Positions 9,626-20,066 of a DNA stretch of 46,354 bases are shown in pieces (position 1 is the first letter of the stretch; each line of letters opens with the position of its first letter). A model generated the notes under the pieces. That model was not told the DNA's origin. It did not search any database and was given only the letters and a program-made list of their open reading frames with translations. The stretch lies in contig NZ_JAEVHM010000027.1 of the NCBI RefSeq assembly GCF_016802865.1, positions 1-46,354 of the forward strand, written 5' to 3'. Made by a program: the position numbers and the translations under genes. The stretch comes from Micromonospora parastrephiae (lineage in GTDB: Bacteria; Actinomycetota; Actinomycetes; Mycobacteriales; Micromonosporaceae).

Positions 9626-9991
9626 TCATCCGCGCTCGTCCGGTGGCTGCTCCTTCGTCAGGTGGAGCAGCCACCCCTCGCCGGTGCGGATGAGCGCGTA
9701 TCGCCGGCGGCGGGTGCGGCCGTGCAACGTGAACAGCATCCGGCGGTCGGTGCGGTCATGCTCCTCCCACGTGCCGATGTCGACGATCGACTTGTCGGCG
9801 TCTTCGTAGGTGAGGTGATCGAGGTGGTGGTCGGGCACCGCGATCGCGAGCCGGTTGTCGCCGGGGCTGTCCGGCAGGCCGCGAGGGACCGCCCAGGAGC
9901 GCAGCACACCGCCCTCCTCGAGCCGCAGGTCATAGTGCGGTCGTGGTTTGCGGTGGTGGTGCAGGACGAAGGCGGGCGCCACTCTTACCAT
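9626..9991 (-). CDS. Stand-alone LigD-type 3'-phosphoesterase
   Basis: A 121-residue protein equal to the PE domain of DNA ligase D. The core FVLHHHRKPRPHYDLRLEEG followed by GVLRSWAVPRGLP carries the conserved metal/phosphate ligands (His, His-x-Asp-x-Arg), with a later His in the PDHHLDHLTYE segment. PE domains remove 3'-phosphates and 3'-ribonucleotides from broken DNA ends before ligation by non-homologous end joining. Polymerase and ligase domains are absent. The ATG at 9991 fits the usual start of single-domain PE proteins; the open frame upstream is not protein-like. It is convergent with rox (13 bases apart). Confidence 0.85.
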   Translation of the reverse strand: MVRVAPAFVLHHHRKPRPHYDLRLEEGGVLRSWAVPRGLPDSPGDNRLAIAVPDHHLDHLTYEDADKSIVDIGTWEEHDRTDRRMLFTLHGRTRRRRYALIRTGEGWLLHLTKEQPPDERG

Positions 9992-10306
9992 TGTCGGTGC
10001 CCGCCGGCCCTTCCGCCCGTCAACGCGGAGGCCGGCCGCCTTGCTGCTCGACCCGTTCGACGGCGGGTGACCGGCATCAGTCAGGTGACGGCACCTCTCG
10101 TGGGGTCGGCGTTCGGAAGGGTCAGGGTGAGCCCCGGCGACTGTCTCGCGCCCGCGGAGATATCGATGGAAGGTGTAGCCCGAGGTCCCCGGGGGCAAGA
10201 ATCCGCGCATGGGTGGGACGGCATGGTGCGATGAGCAGGTGCTCGGCCAGCGGCGCCAACGTGGTGAATCGGCACGCCTGACGACACGACCGCCAGCTTC
10301 CGTCTG
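9992..10306. other. Non-coding stretch upstream of the phosphoesterase gene
   Basis: Nothing convincing in about 315 bases. Overlapping frames are low-complexity Arg/Gly/Pro readings. It presumably holds the leftward phosphoesterase promoter. Confidence 0.5.
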
Positions 10307-10888
10307 ATGCGGCTGGACACCTGCCTGCCGGCGGTGGCGCTCGGGGCGGCTGCGTTCGGCGCAGCCCTGGGCGCTGAACCCGCCAGCGCCGACCCGCCGC
10401 CGCCAACCAGTCTCCAGCCGGTGCGAGCTGCCACTTCCCCGAAGGTCATCGAGACACTGTTGCCCGACGTGATCGGGACGCCGCAGACGGTCCCCCGGCC
10501 TCTGCCCTCGACTGTTCCTCTGCCCTCGACTGTTCCTCTGCCATCGGCCACCGCTCTGCCGCGGCCGTCGGTCAAGCCTCCCGTCGCCGTACCGACTCGG
10601 CCGCCCCATGGACGCCGGTCGACCTCAGCACCCGCCACACCCGTCCCGTCCGCCCCGGCTTCCGCGACCGCACGCCGTACCCCGATGCCGTCGCCTCCGT
10701 CACCGGCGGACTCCATGACAGCGGCGGTGTCCCACGCCGTCCCGCGCGGCGCTGCCGACGGTCAAGCGTTGGCTCGAACGCGGGCGGCGCGGACCACTGT
10801 CACCACGCCCACGCCCACGCCCCACGCCCACGCCCAGCCCTCCCGCCCGTCCCCGCGCCGGGGCTACCGGCGCTCGTGCGGGCACTGA
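10307..10888 (+). CDS. Possible secreted Pro/Ser/Thr-rich protein
   Basis: A 193-residue frame opening with a plausible Sec signal peptide (MRLDTCLPAVALGAAAFGAA, cleavage near EPASA). A long Pro/Ser/Thr/Ala-rich low-complexity region of the cell-wall-spanning linker kind follows. No folded domain is recognised. Its middle is built from tandem 18-base repeats (see 10499-10534), giving repeated PLPSTV. No good ribosome-binding site precedes the ATG. The composition could also arise from GC-rich non-coding DNA, so confidence is modest. Confidence 0.4.
   Translation: MRLDTCLPAVALGAAAFGAALGAEPASADPPPPTSLQPVRAATSPKVIETLLPDVIGTPQTVPRPLPSTVPLPSTVPLPSATALPRPSVKPPVAVPTRPPHGRRSTSAPATPVPSAPASATARRTPMPSPPSPADSMTAAVSHAVPRGAADGQALARTRAARTTVTTPTPTPHAHAQPSRPSPRRGYRRSCGH
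10499..10534 (+). repeat. Tandem 18-base repeat
   Basis: Two exact copies of CCTCTGCCCTCGACTGTT followed by a partial third (CCTCTGCC). In frame they encode repeated PLPSTV hexapeptides of the Pro-rich ORF. Confidence 0.8.
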
Positions 10889-11096
10889 CGTCCGCACCTG
10901 CGGGCGCCGGCACCAGCGGTGTCGATGCGGCGACGTCAACAATCGAAGGACCACCGCCGATCTCGCCGCTGTGGCGAGGGCGTGCTGTCGCCGCCACCGA
11001 CATGCGCGCTGCCAGCCGGCCCGTGGAGCGGGGCCCTCCGCCGCCACGGCAACTCCTGATCACCCATCGCGTCCACGACGTTGATCAGGAGAGGTC

Positions 11097-11480
11097 ATGG
11101 AGATAGCCGTCATCTGGATTCCCGCCGACATCGAGCCGTCGGAGCCCGCCGTCGCGGCGTGTCTCACGCACCTTCGCCGACACGCCTACCGATTGAACGG
11201 GATCATCCGGGCACCGTGGGAGACAGTCGAGCAGACGATGATCGACGGGGAGGTGGACGTTGTCGTGATCGCCGACCTCGCCCATCTTCCGCCGGATCGG
11301 TCGCCCCGTATCGAGGTGGCTGCTCCCCCGGAGCCGGCGGCCGACGAGAGCCGAGCGGTTTCCGGTGCGCAGTCGACTGACACGAGATGCGCCCCGTCCT
11401 TGCCGGACGGGGCGCGTCGTCGACCTGCACACGCCGACATCAGCCCGGCGTCGGAACTGACCCTGTCGCCGTCACCTTGA
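11097..11480 (+). CDS. Unknown protein with resolvase-like N-terminal fold (tentative)
   Basis: A 127-residue protein; the ATG follows a clear AGGAGAGG site. The first ~75 residues look like an alpha/beta fold (MEIAVIWIPADIEPSEPAV, then LTHLRRHAYRLNGIIR, then DGEVDVVVIADLAHLPPD). The layout faintly recalls the N-terminal domain of serine resolvases, but the catalytic serine motif is not evident. The C-terminal ~50 residues are low complexity. No function can be assigned. It is followed by the GH43 promoter region. Confidence 0.6.
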   Translation: MEIAVIWIPADIEPSEPAVAACLTHLRRHAYRLNGIIRAPWETVEQTMIDGEVDVVVIADLAHLPPDRSPRIEVAAPPEPAADESRAVSGAQSTDTRCAPSLPDGARRRPAHADISPASELTLSPSP

Positions 11481-11504
11481 CATCCATCGATGTTAGCGCC
11501 AACA
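11477..11504 (+). promoter_or_regulatory. GH43 promoter with LacI-type operator
   Basis: A TTGACA -35-like hexamer at 11477-11482, then TGTTAGCGCCAACA at 11491-11504, a 14-base near-palindrome (12 of 14 positions symmetric). The operator covers the interval between -35 and the expected -10, the usual place for LacI-family repression. A 12-base match TTGACATCCATC is shared with the region upstream of the lacI gene (minus strand, near 16065-16076). Confidence 0.55.
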
Positions 11505-11667
11505 CTGAGACCGTTACCAGGGTGCAACGCCATCGTCATATCTCGGTCGCTCGCGCTCCTTGCCCGGCGAGAAGCCGCCGTTCGGCATCAAGCGGATCGG
11601 CTACGACGCCGCCGGCTGGCTTCACCTGTGCTGATCAACGGTCGCCCACGAACCTCCCGGAGGACAG

Positions 11668-13170
11668 ATGCCGCTGCCACTCCACCCAGCCGATCCGGCT
11701 ACCCACCGAGCCGTCAACCCGGTGCGTGCCCCCCGACGCCTACGATCGGTTCTGGCCGCGGTGTTGGCGGTGCTCGCCGTGTCGGCCGGCCTGCCACTGG
11801 CCGGGCCGGCGCACGCCGCGCCGGCGGTCACCTACACCAACCCGCTGGTGAACCAGCGGGCCGACCCGCACATCGTCAGGCACACCGACGGCTACTACTA
11901 CATGACCGCGACGGTGCCGCAGTACGACCGGATCGTACTGCGACGTGCGACCACCCTGCAGGGGCTGGCGACGGCGACGGAAACGACGGTCTGGTACCGG
12001 CACACCAGTGGAGAGATGGGCGCCCACATCTGGGCACCGGAGATCCATTTCATCAACAACCGGTGGTACATCTACTTCGCCGCCGGCCGGACCGATGACG
12101 TGTGGCGAATCCGGATGTACGTGCTGGAGAACGCCAGCGCGAACCCGCTGACCGGGTCGTGGACCGAACGCGGCCGGATCACGACACCCTGGGACACCTT
12201 CAGCCTGGACGCCTCGACCTTCGTCGCCAACGGTGTGCGCTACCTGACCTGGGCACAGCAGGAGCCGGGGATCTCCAACAACTCCAACGTCTACCTCGCC
12301 CGGATGGGCGCCAACCCCTGGCAGATCACCGGAACGGTGACCCGGCTCGTCGTGCCGACGTACGACTGGGAGACCCGTGGCTACCGGGTTGCCGAGGGAC
12401 CGGCGGTGATCCAACGCAACGGCCGCATCTTCCTGACCTACTCGGCCAGCGCCACGGACGCCAACTACTGCCTCGGGATGCTGAGCGCGTCCGCCACCGC
12501 GAACCTGCTCGACGCCGCCTCCTGGAGCAAGAGCCCCAACCCGGTGTTCGCGAGCAACGCGGCAACCGGCCAGTACGGCCCCGGCCACAACTCGTTCACC
12601 GTCTCAGAGGACGGACAGAGCGACATCCTCGTCTATCACGACCGGAACTACCGCGACATCAGCGGGGATCCACTCAATGATCCAAACCGGCGGACCAGGC
12701 TCCAGAAGCTGTACTGGAACGCCGACGGCACCCCGAACTTCGGCATCCCGGTGCCCGACGGGGCCACACCGGTTCGGCTGCGTTCTCATGATCAGGCCAG
12801 CAGCTACATCCGGCACTACGACTACCGGGCCCGCATCGAGCCGAACGTGACCAACCTGGCCGACTCGCAGTTCCGCGTCGTCAGCGGCCTCGCCAGCGGC
12901 GGAACGGTGTCGCTGGAGTCGACCAACTTCCCGGGCTACTACCTGCGTCACCGTGGCTTTGCCCTGTACGTCGAGAAGAACGACGGCTCGTCCCTCTTCG
13001 GCGGCGACGCGAGCTTCCAACGCCGATCCGGCCTGGCGGCCAGCGCCGGGCTCTCCCTGGAGGCACAGAACTTCCCGGGCCGATACGTGCGCCACCGCGA
13101 CGGGCTGCTCTACGTGGAAGCGGTGAGTTCGAGCGCCGAGCGTGACTCCGCCACCTTCCACCTGGAATAG
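11668..13170 (+). CDS. Secreted GH43 arabinofuranosidase/arabinanase with C-terminal CBM42
   Basis: A 500-residue secreted enzyme; the ATG follows GGAGGA. A long signal peptide ends near Ala50. The GH43 five-bladed propeller spans ~52-355. Catalytic residues by position: Asp66 (RADPHIV, general base), Asp181 (SLDAST, pKa modulator) and Glu243 (VAEGPAV, general acid). Residues ~365-500 are an AbfB/CBM42 domain with repeated NFPGYYLRH and NFPGRYVRH motifs that bind arabinofuranose side chains. The arrangement matches the characterised Streptomyces exo-1,5-alpha-L-arabinofuranosidase (GH43 plus CBM42), so release of L-arabinose from arabinan is the likely activity. It is the first gene of the carbohydrate locus. 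Confidence 0.9.
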   Translation: MPLPLHPADPATHRAVNPVRAPRRLRSVLAAVLAVLAVSAGLPLAGPAHAAPAVTYTNPLVNQRADPHIVRHTDGYYYMTATVPQYDRIVLRRATTLQGLATATETTVWYRHTSGEMGAHIWAPEIHFINNRWYIYFAAGRTDDVWRIRMYVLENASANPLTGSWTERGRITTPWDTFSLDASTFVANGVRYLTWAQQEPGISNNSNVYLARMGANPWQITGTVTRLVVPTYDWETRGYRVAEGPAVIQRNGRIFLTYSASATDANYCLGMLSASATANLLDAASWSKSPNPVFASNAATGQYGPGHNSFTVSEDGQSDILVYHDRNYRDISGDPLNDPNRRTRLQKLYWNADGTPNFGIPVPDGATPVRLRSHDQASSYIRHYDYRARIEPNVTNLADSQFRVVSGLASGGTVSLESTNFPGYYLRHRGFALYVEKNDGSSLFGGDASFQRRSGLAASAGLSLEAQNFPGRYVRHRDGLLYVEAVSSSAERDSATFHLE

Positions 13171-13252
13171 CCCCCACAGCTCAGGTGACCGCCGTTTCCG
13201 ACACCGATACGGGTCGCCGGAACCACATCCCCCGATCCAGCCAGGAGGACCG

Positions 13253-14911
13253 ATGCCGCACACCACCACGAGAAGGCCGTCCAGCGGCGAGCCGATCCAC
13301 CGAGCTGGGCGCGTCGGCCTGGTGCTGGCCATGATCACTGCGTTGCTCGGCGCGGCCGGCGTCACCCTGGTCGGCACACCGTCGGCGATGGCGGCGAGCA
13401 TCGACACCGGCGCCTACTACGTCCTGGTCAACCGACACAGCGGCAAGGTCCTCGACGTTCGGGACACCTCGACGGCCGACGGCGCGGTGATCCAGCAGTG
13501 GTCCCGCAACGACGGTGAGTGGCAACAGTTCCAGTTCGTCTCCTCCGGTGGCGGTTACTACCGCCTCAAGGCTCGGCACAGCGGCAAGGTCGTCGACCTC
13601 TGGGAGTGGAACGCCGCCGACGGCGCCGAGTACCGCCAGTGGTCCGATCTCAACGCCACCAACCAGCAGTTCCAGGTTCTCGACTCGGACGGTGGCCACG
13701 TCCGCCTGATCAACCGCCACTCCGCCAAGGCACTCGAGGTCTGGGAGCGGTCCACGGCCGACGGCGGCCGGATCAGTCAGTACGCCGACCTCAACGGGGC
13801 GAACCAACAGTGGCAGCTGGTCGCGGTAGGTGGTGGCAGCACGCCACCGGCCACCGGCTGTGGCAGCGGGTCGAGCAACGCCGAGGCCGTACTGAGCGGG
13901 AGCACCTGGACGGCCCGCAATGGCTCGTCGACGGTCTACTCGGGTTCGGACATGCTGTCGGCGATGCAGGCGGCGGTCAACTCGCTGTCCGCGGGTCGTA
14001 CGTCGAAGCAGCGCGTGGTGGTGCGTGGCTCCGGGTCGATGAGCGCGGGCTCGCGGTTGTCACTGCCGTCGTACACGACCCTGGCGGTGTGCGGCACGAT
14101 CAACGTGACCGGCTCGGGCTCGGGCGACCAGGCACCGGTGTACTCGCGGGGAACCACCGACGTCGAGGTGCAGAACCTCACGCTGACCGGTTCGCCGTTG
14201 TACGGGATCTTCATGCGGAACGTGAACAACCTGACCCTCGGGCAGATCGACATGCGGCTCTCCGCCGGTCTGGGCATCCGCATCGACAACCACGGTGGAG
14301 ATCGAACGGTCAAGGTGCGCAACATCCGCATCGACAACGTGTACGTGTCGGGGAGCGGTACACACGGGGTGGAGACGTACGGCGTGGACGGTCTGACGAT
14401 CGGCACGGTCACGGCGCGGAACACCCGGGACTCCGGTCTACTGCTCAACGACACGATCAACGCCACGGTCGGCACGGTCGACGCGCAGGGCGCCGGGACC
14501 GGAACCGGGTACGCGGCGTTCCGGATGGCCAACCGCAACGGCCGGGTGGGCAGCTCGTATCCGACCAACATCCGGGTCGGAAACGTGATCGCGTCCGGGG
14601 GTGGCCGGGGGATCTTCTGCGTGTCCGAGTCCGGTGGCGCGGTCATCGACCGGGTGACGATCTCGAACACGGGGAACAACGCGATCCTGGTGGAGAACTG
14701 CTACAACGTCGTCATCGCCGGGGTGTCCGGGACGGTGACGGGCGGCGGCGAGGTGAGGATCGCGTCGCGGACCGAGTTCCCGATCTCCTCGGGCATCCGG
14801 TTCCAGAATCTGACCGTCAGCGGCACCAACATCACCCAGAATCCCTGCGGTGGGGCGAACAACACGATCAGCAACGTCACGCGGGTCAACTCGACGCTGA
14901 CGTGGTGTTGA
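13253..14911 (+). CDS. Secreted CBM13 (ricin-type) + right-handed beta-helix protein
   Basis: A 552-residue secreted protein. The ATG at 13253 follows AGGAGGA; the frame is open upstream into the GH43 end but that is not coding. A signal peptide ends near SAMAAS (~residue 48). Residues ~50-195 are a three-repeat ricin-B/CBM13 lectin (LVNRHSGKVLDV, LKARHSGKVVDL, LINRHSAKALEV, with QxW-like WQQFQF/NQQWQL). A Gly/Ser/Pro linker follows. Residues ~215-552 look like a right-handed parallel beta-helix with NLTLTG, NVNNLTLGQI and VRNIRIDNVYVSG coils, as in pectate lyases and GH28-type enzymes. I cannot name the CAZy family or place catalytic residues. Its place between two CBM42 enzymes suggests action on the same polysaccharide. 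Confidence 0.82.
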   Translation: MPHTTTRRPSSGEPIHRAGRVGLVLAMITALLGAAGVTLVGTPSAMAASIDTGAYYVLVNRHSGKVLDVRDTSTADGAVIQQWSRNDGEWQQFQFVSSGGGYYRLKARHSGKVVDLWEWNAADGAEYRQWSDLNATNQQFQVLDSDGGHVRLINRHSAKALEVWERSTADGGRISQYADLNGANQQWQLVAVGGGSTPPATGCGSGSSNAEAVLSGSTWTARNGSSTVYSGSDMLSAMQAAVNSLSAGRTSKQRVVVRGSGSMSAGSRLSLPSYTTLAVCGTINVTGSGSGDQAPVYSRGTTDVEVQNLTLTGSPLYGIFMRNVNNLTLGQIDMRLSAGLGIRIDNHGGDRTVKVRNIRIDNVYVSGSGTHGVETYGVDGLTIGTVTARNTRDSGLLLNDTINATVGTVDAQGAGTGTGYAAFRMANRNGRVGSSYPTNIRVGNVIASGGGRGIFCVSESGGAVIDRVTISNTGNNAILVENCYNVVIAGVSGTVTGGGEVRIASRTEFPISSGIRFQNLTVSGTNITQNPCGGANNTISNVTRVNSTLTWC

Positions 14912-14918
14912 GAGGCAG

Positions 14919-14960
14919 GCCGGGCGGGCCTTCCGGGCGACCGGTCGTCACCCGCCCGGC
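14919..14960. terminator. Possible bidirectional terminator between convergent genes
   Basis: GCCGGGCGGG (14919-14928) pairs with CCCGCCCGGC (14951-14960) across a 22-base loop. It lies between the convergent beta-helix and lacI genes and overlaps the last codons of lacI. The loop is long, so confidence is limited. Confidence 0.4.
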
Positions 14961-15964
14961 GTGCCGGTGCTTTCCCGCCGGATGAGCCGGAACGGCGTCT
15001 GCACGGTCAGCGGCCCCGCGACCTCCGCGCCTTCGATACGGGCGATGAGGCGGCGCACCGCGAGGCGGGCGATCTCCCCCTTGTCCGGTGCGATCGTGGT
15101 GAGGGTCGGCGTACTGAACCGGCCCTCCTCGATGTCGTCGATCCCGACCACCGCGACGTCCTCCGGCACCCGGTGACCGGCCTCGGCCAACGCCCGCAGC
15201 GCGCCGATGGCGACCAGGTCGTTGTAGCCGAACACCGCGTCCGGTGGGTCCCCGAGGGCGAGCAGGTCACGCATGGCCCGCTTCCCGTCGAGCCGGCCGA
15301 ACGCGTCGGTGCGGGCGACCAGCCGTGAACGGTACGGCAGGCCGGCGGCGGCCAGGGCCTCCCGGTAGCCGCGTACACGCAGGTGCGCCGACTGCCGGTC
15401 GCCGCCCGGCGTCGCGCCGATGAACGCTATCCGGTGGCGGCCGATCGCCACGAGATGCTGGATCGCCGCGTGGCTCGCGGCCACGTTGTCGATGGCGATG
15501 TGATCGTGCGGCACGTCGTAGACGCCCTCGCCGATCAGCACGAGCGGAGTGTCGGCGGTCCGGGACAGCACCTCCTGCCGACCGATCCGCACCGGACTGA
15601 GGATCAGGCCGTCGATGGTGTTCCGCCGGGAGCCGCCGAGGAGCGCCAACTCGGCCCCCCGATCCGCGGCGGTGTTTTCCATGACGAGCGTGTAGCCGAG
15701 CCCGGCGGCCTCGGTGATGGCGATCTCGGCGAGTTCGGCGAAGTAGGGATTGTTCAGTTCCGGGATGGCCAGGGCGATCAGGCCGGTGCGCCCCCGACGG
15801 AGGTGCCGTGCGCTGAGGTTGGGGCTGTACCCGAGTTCGTCGACCGCCTGCTGCACGCGCTGCCGGGTCCGCTCCCCCACCGGTCGGTACCCGTTGACCA
15901 CGTTCGAGACCGTGGCCAGCGACACGCCGGCGCGTTCGGCTATGTCCTTCAGGCTGACGCCCAT
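14948..15964 (-). CDS. LacI-family transcriptional regulator
   Basis: A 338-residue repressor. The start at 15964 (MGVSLKDIAERAGVSLATVS) follows GGAGGG and gives the standard N-terminal helix-turn-helix; a longer frame adds 10 unlikely residues. The hinge helix is NLSARHLRRGRTG near 55. The periplasmic-binding-protein-like sugar domain runs from ~60 to 330, with PELNNPYFAELAEIA, VAVVGIDDIEEGRFSTPTLT and related motifs. It is divergent from the GH2 gene; a perfect 12-bp palindrome at 16045-16056 between them is its most likely operator. It is the only sugar-type regulator in the locus and so the candidate for the operator at 11491 too. The effector sugar is unknown. Confidence 0.92.
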   Translation of the reverse strand: MGVSLKDIAERAGVSLATVSNVVNGYRPVGERTRQRVQQAVDELGYSPNLSARHLRRGRTGLIALAIPELNNPYFAELAEIAITEAAGLGYTLVMENTAADRGAELALLGGSRRNTIDGLILSPVRIGRQEVLSRTADTPLVLIGEGVYDVPHDHIAIDNVAASHAAIQHLVAIGRHRIAFIGATPGGDRQSAHLRVRGYREALAAAGLPYRSRLVARTDAFGRLDGKRAMRDLLALGDPPDAVFGYNDLVAIGALRALAEAGHRVPEDVAVVGIDDIEEGRFSTPTLTTIAPDKGEIARLAVRRLIARIEGAEVAGPLTVQTPFRLIRRESTGTPGG

Positions 15965-16020
15965 CCGCCGACCCTCCACGAATCCGACTGACAAGCCGGC
16001 AGGACATTCACGAACAAGGA

Positions 16021-16056
16021 TTGACGGGACGCCCGGCGCGGCTCTATAACGTTATA
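16021..16056 (+). promoter_or_regulatory. GH2 promoter overlapped by a perfect palindrome (LacI operator)
   Basis: TTGACG (16021-16026), 18-base spacer, TATAAC (16045-16050) form a good rightward promoter toward the GH2 gene. The -10 box is half of the perfect palindrome TATAACGTTATA (16045-16056). It lies about 80 bases upstream of the lacI start, so one site could control both divergent genes. Confidence 0.6.
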
Positions 16057-16222
16057 CAGGCGATGATGGATGTCAATATGCCCGCTGACGGTTGGCACCT
16101 GGAGATCCCACCGACATCCGTCGATGACGCCCGTCCCTCGTCAGTGACCACCCCGATGCCCACCACCCACGCGCTTCGGGCTTGGCAGTACCGCCCGCGG
16201 CGACTCGCCCTCCGGAGACGGC

Positions 16223-18577
<2,355 letters not shown>

Positions 18578-18586
18578 TCGGTCCGA

Positions 18587-18610
18587 GCCCGCGACAGGGT
18601 CGTCGCGGGC
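18587..18610 (+). terminator. Hairpin terminator 1 after GH2
   Basis: GCCCGCGAC, loop AGGGTC, GTCGCGGGC: perfect 9-bp stem starting 10 bases after the GH2 stop. Confidence 0.7.
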
Positions 18611-18618
18611 CATCTGAC

Positions 18619-18655
18619 GACCGCGGGGGTTCCGGCCTGGCCGGACCCCGCGGTC
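18619..18655 (+). terminator. Hairpin terminator 2 after GH2
   Basis: GACCGCGGGG pairs with CCCCGCGGTC, and inside it TCCGG pairs with CCGGA: a long, nearly continuous stem of about 15 bp. Together with the previous hairpin it forms a tandem terminator. Confidence 0.7.
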
Positions 18656-18875
18656 GCCGGCGATGGCATGGGCACGGGCGGCCTCGTCGAGCTGGGCTCG
18701 GGCGCCAGCAGAGTACGTCTCACGGTGCTCCTCGCGAGGTCGGGGAATCAGCTTGGTGGCTTCGCGTACCTCCCTCTAGCCGCGGTGTCGAGGGCCGAGC
18801 GTGCCATCAAGACGATGACCAACGTCAATGGGGCTCGAAGATTTCCTTCATTGCGCAGCCATGAACAGACAGCTA

Positions 18876-18904
18876 TTGACATCGACCACGGCCGCAGGTT
18901 AACT
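18876..18904 (+). promoter_or_regulatory. Promoter of the DUF4185 gene
   Basis: A consensus TTGACA -35, 17-base spacer and TTAACT -10, 43 bases before the ATG. The -10 region contains the palindrome GTTAAC (18898-18903). Confidence 0.6.
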
Positions 18905-18947
18905 CGCCGGTAATCGACCTCCAACCGCCCGCCCGGGAGAGCCGACC

Positions 18948-20066
18948 ATGGGTATGCGTCGCCGCTCGTTCATCGGTCACGTCGCCGCCGTTGGTGCGGC
19001 CAGCGCCCTCGGCGCCGCCCTGACCGCGGCCGGCCCCGCCCAGGCGGCGACGTGGAAGAAGCGGTTGACCGGCGCGGACCTCGACACCAACAGCCGGTGG
19101 CGGGTCGCCGGCACCGATTTGGGCATCCCCTACGTGCTGGAGAACGGGTCGACCGGCTACCTCTTCGGTGACACCTTCGACACCCCGTGGCCGGAGGGCC
19201 CACCTCTGCCCAACGACTGGCGGTCGCCGGTCATGTTGCGCTCCGCCATCCACCCGCGCGCGGCGGGCGGAGTGGTCTTCGACAGCGCGGCACGGGTCGC
19301 GGGCAACGGTCGCGCTCCGGAGTTGATGCACAACGGCCACCACGGCATCGGCATCGACGGCCTTCCCGAGGTGACCGTCATCCCCAACGACGGCATCAGC
19401 TTCCCCGAGACCGGCCGACAGCTCATCTCGTACATGAGCATCGAGAACTGGAACTCCGCCGGCCCGGCGGGACCACACTGGAAGTCGCGCTACGCGGGGC
19501 TGGCCTACACCGACAACGGCAACGACTTCGTCCGTACGCCCCTGAAGTGGTGGAACAGCCCGGACAACAGCGACCCGTTCCAGATGTGGACCATGCAGCG
19601 AGCCGGTGACCACGTCTACGTCTTCTCCGTACGAGCAGGGCGTCAGAACGGCCCGATGATGCTGCGTCGCGTCCGGTGGGACCGCCTCTTCCACCCGGAA
19701 TCGTATGAGGGGTGGGGCTGGAACGGCACGGACTGGGGCTGGGGGCGGCCCTGCACACCCATCCTGACGGGCCGCTTCGGCGAGCCGTCCGTACGCCGGC
19801 TGGGTGACGGCACCTGGGTGATGTCGTACCTGAACTGCCAGACCGGCTGTCTGGTCACCCGGACCGCTCCCGGGCCGGACCAGGTGTGGACAGCGGAGAA
19901 AGTCCAGGTCACGAGCTGGCAGGAGCCTGGCCTGTACGGCGGGTTCATTCATCCCTGGTCGAGTCGCGACGCCAACGATCTGCACCTGATGGTCTCGAAA
20001 TGGACCCGTACGCCCGACGGCCGCAGCACCGCCTACCACGTCAGCCAGTTCGTCGGCTCGGTGTGA
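18948..20066 (+). CDS. Tat-exported DUF4185 protein, GH183-like (candidate arabinanase)
   Basis: A 372-residue secreted protein; the ATG follows GGGAGAG. The N-terminus MGMRRRSFIGHVAAVGAAS is a twin-arginine signal, with cleavage near AQAAT (~residue 35). The rest is a DUF4185 beta-propeller: TDLGIPYVLENGSTGYLFGD with the hallmark FGDTF, then later WNSAGPAGPHWKSRYAGLAY and QEPGLYGGFIHPW. DUF4185 proteins were recently recognised as family GH183, with mycobacterial D-arabinan as substrate for characterised members. Two GH-CBM42 arabinose-type enzymes upstream support an arabinan-directed role. L- versus D-arabinan cannot be decided from sequence. It has its own promoter. Confidence 0.82.
   Translation: MGMRRRSFIGHVAAVGAASALGAALTAAGPAQAATWKKRLTGADLDTNSRWRVAGTDLGIPYVLENGSTGYLFGDTFDTPWPEGPPLPNDWRSPVMLRSAIHPRAAGGVVFDSAARVAGNGRAPELMHNGHHGIGIDGLPEVTVIPNDGISFPETGRQLISYMSIENWNSAGPAGPHWKSRYAGLAYTDNGNDFVRTPLKWWNSPDNSDPFQMWTMQRAGDHVYVFSVRAGRQNGPMMLRRVRWDRLFHPESYEGWGWNGTDWGWGRPCTPILTGRFGEPSVRRLGDGTWVMSYLNCQTGCLVTRTAPGPDQVWTAEKVQVTSWQEPGLYGGFIHPWSSRDANDLHLMVSKWTRTPDGRSTAYHVSQFVGSV

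Larger units (their letters stand above)
18578..18947 (+). other. Intergenic region between GH2 and DUF4185 genes
   Basis: No gene is supported. It begins with two consecutive terminator hairpins (18587-18610 and 18619-18655) and ends with the DUF4185 promoter. The middle (18660-18870) shows nothing I can name. Confidence 0.6.

Noticed and set aside
10800..10850. Short CACGCC-type repeats as a CRISPR-like array
   Set aside because: The units are 6-12 bases with no spacers; this is simple low-complexity sequence.
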